Positions 54,515 through 61,226 of a stretch of DNA of 61,226 bases are shown in pieces. Origin of the DNA: Ravibacter sp964559125 (lineage in GTDB: Bacteria; Bacteroidota; Bacteroidia; Cytophagales; Spirosomataceae); NCBI GenBank assembly GCA_964559125.1, contig CAZLGW010000037.1:1-61226 (forward strand), written 5' to 3'. Within the stretch, counting starts at the first letter, position 1. Each line of letters begins with the position of its first letter. The notes beneath the pieces were generated by a model. It searched no databases. It was not told the DNA's origin and saw only the letters and a program-made list of their open reading frames with translations. The position numbers and the translations under genes were made by a program.

Positions 54515-57500
54515 ATGGCAACATTACAAAAGTCTATCCTGTTGGATACAGGAGAAACCAGCAGCCTGAACCTCGATATTGTGTTTCAGATCCCTCGATT
54601 CAAATATTTCAGTCCAAAGCACAGTACAGGCGACGCTGCTAACAAACGTACCGTGTTTCGTGAGAAAACAGAGTACCAGCCAGTCCGAATACGAGCTAAC
54701 GCAAGTACCGGGACGTATTCTGCAGACGTGCGGGCAATAGGGACGCTTATTGAAGAAAACGATGGTGACAACCTCTACACGCTGTACCAGCGACAACTGT
54801 TCGGAGACAAAGAGATTGATATAGACGACATATCCTTCAAAATTCCGGTTGTCATATACAACGCCGACACGGGTGAAGAGTTGGGAAAACAGGAGTTGGA
54901 AGCCTTCGATTTATACAAAAATAACAGCTATTACTCAAAGCAGGCTTCCGATGTTGTAGTACTTCATCCGGCCCAGGACTTCTATCGTGACCCGTTCATT
55001 TCTGTCGACGACTTTATTTTCCTTATCAATAAAGAAGCATTTTCCCGACTGATTGATGACCTCAATATAGGCCATCACGCCCAGGATATTCTCCGGATCA
55101 TTGCATCCGGATTCAGCTATCACCAAAAACTGCCCGTATTTACACTGTCCAAACCATCTGCGGAAGACCTGACTGAAAGTCTGTACTCCCTTTTCCCCCG
55201 ATACGACGCCAATCAGAATGAAATTCCCGAAAATGTAGAAAAAGTAAAACGCTTTATAACGACAATCAGGAAACACGGGAGCTCATTGTTCGACTTTCCT
55301 ATACACCTGAGTGAAATACTGGGTAAAACAATAGAAGTAGTGGGCGACCTTACTATCGTTACCAACGAAACTAATGTACCCGTCTCCAGTCTTGATGTCT
55401 ACGAACTGTCGCTAGAATACAATAACGGGCAAATCGTAAAAACACTATATCACAACTGGAGTACTGATGAGCTATTTATCGGGAACAAGCCCATCGATTT
55501 CAAGTTCCAGATAAGGGAGCCAATACATCAGATAATAAAAGTTGCGGTTAAAGGAGTAAACGGCGAACTGCTTTGGCAACAAGAATACACACAGAGCGAT
55601 AGCGAGATAGGAGGCGGAGAAAAAATTCATATCCGTGTACCTCTAAAAAAAGCAAATACCATTCCGGGAGTACATTCGGGTAATACTCAGTCAAACAAAA
55701 AGCTGCGCGGCCGCGTAGTGCAGCAGGGCAACAAATATACGCTCAATAATATCACTATCCTGGTGCAAGGTAAGAAAGCAGGTGATAGTATACCGCGCAT
55801 TCTTGTTGCCGGACAAACCGACAGCAGCGGCAACTTTACCCTCCCGTATCCGTACGGTGACTACTCAGAGGCGCAGGCGTTGGTAGCGTTAATGCCTGAT
55901 TCACCCGTAGCGATCGACATTCGTCCGGATAAACCAAACGAAACTATCTCGGACGACTTTCTCTATATACTGCTGGTTGATGATGCTGTGGTTTTGGAAG
56001 GAGGGCCGGAAGAAAAAGACGACTGTGATTGCCATTCCTCTAAAAAAGCCAAACGCCTGCCCGACCAGGAGGACCTGGTGAATTCCGATGAATATACCCA
56101 GGATATCGGAGGCTCATGCGTAAACCTGACTACTCCCAACCGGACGCTCAAGGAATATGCCTATAAGGCGATTGTACGTACTTCGGATCCGGACGTGGCC
56201 AATTATACTCTGGAAAAGATCCAGCAGGGAGATAGCATTTCTTTCCGCCTGACGGGCGGCAGCCAAACCATTCCGCGCAACAAGGTAGTAAACCTGCAAA
56301 ATCCAATCCGCTGGCAGGATGCACCCGACGCACAGCAGAATCTTACCTTTTACCAGGCCGTTTCCATAGCTACCGGTCATATCCTGCATTATAAGGCAGT
56401 CTTCAAATCGGACGGATATTCTCTGGGGGATCTGTTGTATTCGCTGCCTTTGGCGCCGGGGCAGAAGAAGCAGATCGTGATCTTTGATTCGTCACATTCT
56501 CTCACCGGTGCGGAGTCACAAACCATTTCTCAATCGGAGAGCCTGTCGGCCAGTCTGACCAATGATCGCTCAATTCTTGACCAGATTGGCGGGAACATTT
56601 CCGAGTCGGTAGACGGAAGAAGCTCGGCATCGACGTCGGGCGTCAGCGCGGGACTGGGCCTGGGGGGCTCAATAGGAGCAATCAGTGGCGTACTGGGTGT
56701 TTCAGGCGGTTATTCCAACTCGAACTCTTCCGCTTCACAGGACAGCTCCCGTAACATTTCACAATTTTTTAACGAGCAACTGCGGCAATCGGTTAGCCAG
56801 AATGCGGATTCCTACCGCCAGCTAAACGCTTCTGTGGTTACCACGGTAAGGGAAGGACAACAGTATGCGGTGGCGACGGAAGCTGTGGCCAACCACAATC
56901 ACTGTCATGCGCTGACCATGATGTACTTTGAAGTACTGCGCCACTATGCTGTATACCAGGAACTTTCGGCCGTGGAAGAATGTGTTTTCGTGCCGCTGCT
57001 GATGACCAATTTCACATACGAAAACATTTACAAGTGGAAAGATGTACTGGTAAACCACCTGTTGCCCGTCAACTCCAATACATATCTCCAGCCGATCTCC
57101 TTTTACCTCGGCCGCAATCGTCATCCGCTTTCAAGGGCCTTTGACGCCATTGAGCGCATTCAAACCAACTATTCGCAGGTTGACTATCCGGAAAACCGGT
57201 ATGCCGATGAACGAATGACCGAAATTACCGGCAAGATCAACCTGCGGGTCAATATTCCCCGTCCTAAAACAAGGTTTGATCGTATCTTGTCTTTCCCTGT
57301 GATTAAGAAGACAATCACGTCGCGCGGGGACGTGGATGTAGCGGGTACTATAAGAGACAACATTAAAGACAGTATTGTCGGGGCTATCGTCCCATGCGCG
57401 GCCAAAGGCCCGAGCATCAGGTACGAAACCAATACGACCGAAGTACTGACCCGTGGCGCTATCTTCGACATATTCATGACCCTGGATGCGAACTATGAAT

Positions 57501-60500
57501 CAGTTCCGCCTGCCCAGTGTATACGCGTCAACTTTGATGCGATTGATATGTTCGACAACCCGATGACGCTGGTATTTAACGGAGATGTGACGCCTACGCC
57601 CATGGACTTCTTCGCCGGTATGAGACAGGAAAAAGAGCTATGGGAAGCGTATGCCGCCATATTGGGAATGTCCTTAAAAGAGCTTTTCAGGTACTTCAAC
57701 AACAACGTAGTAGCCGACTGGGACAGGATTTTCAACGAACACATCGCCCCGCAGATCTTCGAACGGTTACTCACAGACCCAGTAACCCATCAGCCTCGTC
57801 TGAAAATCTCGCCTCTGGCCCCCATCGACCTTAGCCCCCAAAGCAAATACCGTGGCGGAGAAAGGAGCATTGAAGTGAAATTACGCGGTAGCAGTTCGTT
57901 ACGACGCTCAGACGTAGAAAATATAACGATCACGTACAGTTCGCCGCTGGGAGGTTCGTCGCAGCATGAGACATTTTTCAACTTCGTGACCTTCCAGGCA
58001 GAAAGTGTACGGATCGACTATGCTACGGAGTTCAGCAATAATACCATTCTTCAGAAATCGCTGCAAGACGACCTGCGCAATAGCGTCCTGCCTATTTTTA
58101 CGCCGTTGAATATACAGGAAAAACGCAACCCGCGAAAAGAGGACCAGTATGTAGCCAAACAGTTGATCCAGCACCTCAACAGTAATATCGAACACTACAA
58201 CCGCATGCTCTGGTTCAATCTCGACCCCGAAAGACGGTTTATGCTAATGGATGGCTTCAGCATCCAGATCTATAACGAGTTTGGCAACCCGATCGGATAC
58301 CGGAGCCTGGCTTCTGTGATCAAGAACCAATTCATTACTGTAACGGGCAACTCGCTGGTATTCCCGGTAGCGGAAGGCTACAGAGTGAGCAAGTCGTATG
58401 TGGTCGAAATGAACGACGGGCAGGATGTAGCGGTGTCTGTCTCTGAAGCGCTTTTCAATCACTACAAACCGTTGACGCCCTTACCTCCCTACCGTATCAG
58501 TGTACCTAACCGGGGCGTATTTTTGGAAGCAGTGCAAGGCAGTTGTGATGCCTGCGAAAAAGTGAAGCCTAATTCATCTCAGGATTGGGATAAATTTAAA
58601 ACAGAGGAGCCAACCGCAATTGCTCCAGTGATAACCCCTACACCCGTAGTTACTGATTGGAAGGCGGTTTTTAAAGAGTTTGCACAACCCATTGTGAACA
58701 TTCAGAATGCGCCTGCGACACCCACACCGGGAGCAGGATTGGCCGGGTTGTCAGACCTGATGGGCAAGGCCGGCATCTTCAATGACGTTACCGGTTTAGC
58801 AGGAAACCAGCAGAATGCAATGCAGACCTATCTTTCTAACCAGGAAAACGTAAAAGCCCTGGCAGAAATGGCTAAAGGGATGGCGATTCAGGAACACAAC
58901 ACGTCCAATTCGGACAACATCATGACTTCACTGACCAACGCCCGCCAATCAGGCGCTATCACACAGGCGCAGCATTCCGACCTGGTATCACGCCATCTCG
59001 AAAATCAGATCGATGGCGGCGACTCGCGCAGGAGCGAGGAAAAGACTACCAGAGAAGCAGCCAGACCTTCATTGGCCGCTGCAGCGATCGAAGCAGCCAA
59101 CAGCGGAAGGAACGTGACGGCACACCGGACAGACTCGGAAGGCAACCTCGAGTCTGTTGAAATAAGCTCTTCCTCCCCACAAAACGAAAGCACGGGTGTA
59201 GACATAAGTTATGAAGTACCTGCGCTGCAGCAGCCGAGCTCAATGCTCTGCTGGGCCACGGCTGCTACCATGATGTGGAACTGGAAGTCGGGAACGTCAT
59301 CAGCTATCCCCAATGTGCTGCGCGATGCTGGACTCAACCTGAACCCACCCGATGAATTCAGATATACGGCCAAGTTTAACGCTAACCAGGGTTTATTAGC
59401 TTCCGAGAAAGACGAATTCATCACAGCCATGGATATGGTCGGTGAAGCGCCGGCCAGCTACCCCCTGAATCAGTATATTTTGTGGCTGCAAACCTACGGA
59501 CCGCTTTGGGTAACCACAGACTCGGCCTCGTCAGCCGGAGCATTCTCGCCACATGCAAGGATTCTCACTGGTATTTCAGGCGCTGACTTAAACGATACGG
59601 CCCATGTTATGATGACGTTCATTGATCCCGCAACAGGAAGCAGCGCTGCAGAACCTTTCGATGACTTCCTTACGGCCTATGAACAAATGGTAACCGACAA
59701 TCCGGGGAATCTCTTTATCCAGATTGTCCATTTCAGAAATGCGATCGAACCAGGCGAAGGCCAGGCAACGAGACGAAGCTGGATGGCAGGAGTACCTGCA
59801 GGCATGCCTGCCTTCAAGTCCGGCCTGGCTTCAGGCGCGAACAGGGAATACACGTATTGGCATACCGGGGGGCCGCATATAGGCCGGGCACGATGGGAAA
59901 CAGATAATGTGCCCTACGTAACAGACCGGCTTACCGCCTATTGGAGGGCCGCATTCAATACCAATCCGGAAGGTGAGGCAACTACACAACTCTCTCTCCA
60001 GAACGCGACCGACAGTATAACCAACCGTTCACCCTGGAGTGCCGCCTTTATTTCATATTTGGTATCAGGAGCAGGTATCACCGGCAATGACGTATTTTCA
60101 CACTCCATCCGACATGTCGATTTCATTGCCAGGGCTATCCGCAACAAACATGATCGCGTGTATGGTAATCCTTTCTGGGGCTACCCGGTTGATGAATATG
60201 CGCCCGAGGTCGGCGACATTGTAGCCAGAAGCGGAAGCGTCAATTACGCCAATGTGGTCAACAGAAGCAACTGGAATGTGAGAAGGGCAGAATCCCACAC
60301 AGACGTAGTAGTGGAGGTTAATCCCGACCATATCATTGTTGTAGGAGGAAACCTGGAACTCGACAGCATCCAGACAGACCGGTCAGGAAGCAACTGGGTT
60401 AACAGAATTCCGCCAGCCGCACAAGTCAATGTGAGCGTGGGTAAACGTAAAATCTATTTGGATTCGGACGGTAAAATTGATCGCACAAAAACCTGGGAAA

Positions 60501-60607
60501 TCTTTAACAACGCGACGGGCAGCTATGAAAGCCGAGTACAGTTTACAGGTTCGCAATCCGAATATTTCGCAATAATAAAAGTAAGGACGAATGTTGCCGG
60601 GGGCTAG
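54515..60607 (+). CDS. Giant modular protein with papain-like and DUF2272 C-terminal domains
   Basis: About 2030 residues from the ATG at 54515 (an ATG at 54446 would add 23). No signal peptide or membrane segment. Numbered from 54515: a long beta-rich N-terminal part; a carboxypeptidase-regulatory-like domain near 395-490; APGQKKQIVIFD near 645 and a Gly/Ser-rich stretch near 705-750; a large undefined region; a Pro/Thr linker near 1365-1410 (PTPVV, ATPTPGAG); a papain-like peptidase near 1565-1760 with Cys1579 in QPSSMLCWATAATMMW, His1680 in SPHARILTGI and Asp1704 in FIDPATG; and a DUF2272 domain near 1810-1990 (RSPWSAAFISYL, His1928, VVVGGNLELDS). The layout suggests an exported effector or toxin released by a non-Sec route. 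Function unproven. Confidence 0.8.
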   Translation: MATLQKSILLDTGETSSLNLDIVFQIPRFKYFSPKHSTGDAANKRTVFREKTEYQPVRIRANASTGTYSADVRAIGTLIEENDGDNLYTLYQRQLFGDKEIDIDDISFKIPVVIYNADTGEELGKQELEAFDLYKNNSYYSKQASDVVVLHPAQDFYRDPFISVDDFIFLINKEAFSRLIDDLNIGHHAQDILRIIASGFSYHQKLPVFTLSKPSAEDLTESLYSLFPRYDANQNEIPENVEKVKRFITTIRKHGSSLFDFPIHLSEILGKTIEVVGDLTIVTNETNVPVSSLDVYELSLEYNNGQIVKTLYHNWSTDELFIGNKPIDFKFQIREPIHQIIKVAVKGVNGELLWQQEYTQSDSEIGGGEKIHIRVPLKKANTIPGVHSGNTQSNKKLRGRVVQQGNKYTLNNITILVQGKKAGDSIPRILVAGQTDSSGNFTLPYPYGDYSEAQALVALMPDSPVAIDIRPDKPNETISDDFLYILLVDDAVVLEGGPEEKDDCDCHSSKKAKRLPDQEDLVNSDEYTQDIGGSCVNLTTPNRTLKEYAYKAIVRTSDPDVANYTLEKIQQGDSISFRLTGGSQTIPRNKVVNLQNPIRWQDAPDAQQNLTFYQAVSIATGHILHYKAVFKSDGYSLGDLLYSLPLAPGQKKQIVIFDSSHSLTGAESQTISQSESLSASLTNDRSILDQIGGNISESVDGRSSASTSGVSAGLGLGGSIGAISGVLGVSGGYSNSNSSASQDSSRNISQFFNEQLRQSVSQNADSYRQLNASVVTTVREGQQYAVATEAVANHNHCHALTMMYFEVLRHYAVYQELSAVEECVFVPLLMTNFTYENIYKWKDVLVNHLLPVNSNTYLQPISFYLGRNRHPLSRAFDAIERIQTNYSQVDYPENRYADERMTEITGKINLRVNIPRPKTRFDRILSFPVIKKTITSRGDVDVAGTIRDNIKDSIVGAIVPCAAKGPSIRYETNTTEVLTRGAIFDIFMTLDANYESVPPAQCIRVNFDAIDMFDNPMTLVFNGDVTPTPMDFFAGMRQEKELWEAYAAILGMSLKELFRYFNNNVVADWDRIFNEHIAPQIFERLLTDPVTHQPRLKISPLAPIDLSPQSKYRGGERSIEVKLRGSSSLRRSDVENITITYSSPLGGSSQHETFFNFVTFQAESVRIDYATEFSNNTILQKSLQDDLRNSVLPIFTPLNIQEKRNPRKEDQYVAKQLIQHLNSNIEHYNRMLWFNLDPERRFMLMDGFSIQIYNEFGNPIGYRSLASVIKNQFITVTGNSLVFPVAEGYRVSKSYVVEMNDGQDVAVSVSEALFNHYKPLTPLPPYRISVPNRGVFLEAVQGSCDACEKVKPNSSQDWDKFKTEEPTAIAPVITPTPVVTDWKAVFKEFAQPIVNIQNAPATPTPGAGLAGLSDLMGKAGIFNDVTGLAGNQQNAMQTYLSNQENVKALAEMAKGMAIQEHNTSNSDNIMTSLTNARQSGAITQAQHSDLVSRHLENQIDGGDSRRSEEKTTREAARPSLAAAAIEAANSGRNVTAHRTDSEGNLESVEISSSSPQNESTGVDISYEVPALQQPSSMLCWATAATMMWNWKSGTSSAIPNVLRDAGLNLNPPDEFRYTAKFNANQGLLASEKDEFITAMDMVGEAPASYPLNQYILWLQTYGPLWVTTDSASSAGAFSPHARILTGISGADLNDTAHVMMTFIDPATGSSAAEPFDDFLTAYEQMVTDNPGNLFIQIVHFRNAIEPGEGQATRRSWMAGVPAGMPAFKSGLASGANREYTYWHTGGPHIGRARWETDNVPYVTDRLTAYWRAAFNTNPEGEATTQLSLQNATDSITNRSPWSAAFISYLVSGAGITGNDVFSHSIRHVDFIARAIRNKHDRVYGNPFWGYPVDEYAPEVGDIVARSGSVNYANVVNRSNWNVRRAESHTDVVVEVNPDHIIVVGGNLELDSIQTDRSGSNWVNRIPPAAQVNVSVGKRKIYLDSDGKIDRTKTWEIFNNATGSYESRVQFTGSQSEYFAIIKVRTNVAGG

Positions 60608-60730
60608 AAATCTTCACAAAGAAGGGGGCAGAAAACATCAGGCTCACGAGTCTCTGAATTCCCATCATGAACGTTATATCCCTCTCCAACTTTTTGCTAT
60701 AATATGCAGTCTCTTTCAAAAAGGCCTGAG

Positions 60731-61135
60731 ATGAAAAAGCTATTGTACATTCCGGCTGCTTTCCTGCTTTTCTTTGTTTGCAAAAAGGATCAACCAAGAC
60801 TGACACTTGATACTTCCGGCCAATCTAAGTTCACCTGAATTTTTGAAACAAGAGATTCCGAGGATCTTAAAGGAACAGTAAATTTAGAAATCTCCGACGG
60901 CTACTACCAATGTTCTACCAGTCTGCCATATGGAAGTGGGGCCGGAAAGATGGAAATCAATAACTTTTCAATAGACTTCGTTGACGCGCTTTTTTTCCTA
61001 TCCCTGCAATCTGGGGGCCATCGTATGTTCTCAGTGGAGAACACTCCTATGAGTTTAACGGCAACCAAGATCAGCAGCTTCCCCCCCACAAAAAAACCGG
61101 AACTTCCGATGAATCCTCATCAAAGTTCCGGCTAG
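60731..61135 (+). pseudogene. Decayed small lipoprotein gene
   Basis: The ATG at 60731 gives a short lipoprotein signal (LLYIPAAFLLFFVC, Cys17) and then LTLDTSGQSKFT before a TGA at 60836-60838. The same frame stays open beyond the stop to 61135 (IFETRDSEDLKGTVNLEISD and on). After the seven T at 60990-60996 the sequence reads more sensibly in the next frame (PIPAIWGPSYVLSGEHSYEF), so a one-base change there is likely too. The intact form would be a lipoprotein of roughly 120-135 residues. It follows the giant gene by 123 bases on the same strand. It runs into a terminator that belongs to the other strand. Confidence 0.6.
61091..61131 (-). terminator. Terminator for a minus-strand gene beyond the window
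   Basis: CCGGAACTT (61097-61105) pairs with AAGTTCCGG (61123-61131), a 9-bp perfect stem with a 17-base loop. On the minus strand the stem is followed by a run of T (the A run before 61097). It should end transcription of a gene entering from the right edge, which is not otherwise visible. Confidence 0.7.
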
Positions 61136-61226
61136 TACCCAGGGCCGGAGTACCATATCTTGATTGTCGGCTTCAACCTTTTTAAATAACCTAATTATCA
61201 GTATATTTGATAGTTACAAGGGAATT

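Noticed and set aside
60700..60712. TATAAT-like box after the giant gene
   Set aside because: The E. coli-type -10 is not the promoter form of this phylum, and no matching -35 or TAnnTTTG is present.

Overview
The window looks like chromosomal DNA of a Bacteroidota bacterium, probably from the Sphingobacteriales/Cytophagales side of the phylum. The reasons are a SusC/SusD pair under an ECF sigma/FecR relay, secreted proteins with type IX (Por) C-terminal sorting domains, several promoters of the Bacteroidota form TAnnTTTG, little Shine-Dalgarno signal, a rel-fur-purA gene order, and DUF2024, DUF4249 and Omp_b-brl_3 family proteins. No species is claimed. One 100-N assembly gap lies at 44020-44119.

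Layout. (1) 0.15-13.4 kb is mostly core: a T9SS-sorted secreted protein, an FAD oxidoreductase behind prfB, lpdA divergent from prfB, a glycosyltransferase, tig, tRNA-Leu(TAG), then rel, a Fur-family regulator and purA. (2) 13.6-24.5 kb holds a second T9SS-sorted protein (beta-helix type), a two-component system, a divergent TolC/RND/MFP efflux operon and a TSUP permease. (3) 24.5-43.3 kb is a putative polysaccharide/glycoconjugate utilisation locus: ECF sigma, FecR, STN-domain SusC, SusD, a PafA-like phosphodiesterase/phosphatase, a beta-propeller hydrolase-like protein, a purple-acid-phosphatase-like enzyme, an MFS permease, an amidohydrolase-aminotransferase fusion, and a convergent heparinase II/III-type lyase. 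The two phosphoesterases and the fused enzyme are not usual parts of a PUL. (4) 43.4-53.1 kb is accessory DNA with several damaged genes: a barrel gene split by a false gap, a frameshifted small secreted protein, and a TonB receptor joined out of frame to the tail of a DUF4249 gene. It also has intact YrdB, M14 carboxypeptidase, an orphan Leu/Ile/Val-type binding lipoprotein coupled to an outer-membrane receptor, and DUF2024. (5) 53.1-61.2 kb has a small redox-like cluster with two matching palindromic operators, then a roughly 2030-residue protein with C-terminal papain-like and DUF2272 domains, followed by a decayed small lipoprotein gene.

How the genes may work together. The sigma/FecR/STN-SusC set is the standard design for switching on a PUL when substrate binds the outer-membrane transporter. 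The downstream enzymes would act on a uronic-acid-containing and possibly phosphorylated glycan, with the MFS permease and fused enzyme handling the small product. The two-component system probably controls the divergent efflux operon. The giant protein is the best candidate for an undescribed system: a modular exported effector or toxin, possibly with the neighbouring lipoprotein once serving as its partner. These functional links are inferred from context only.
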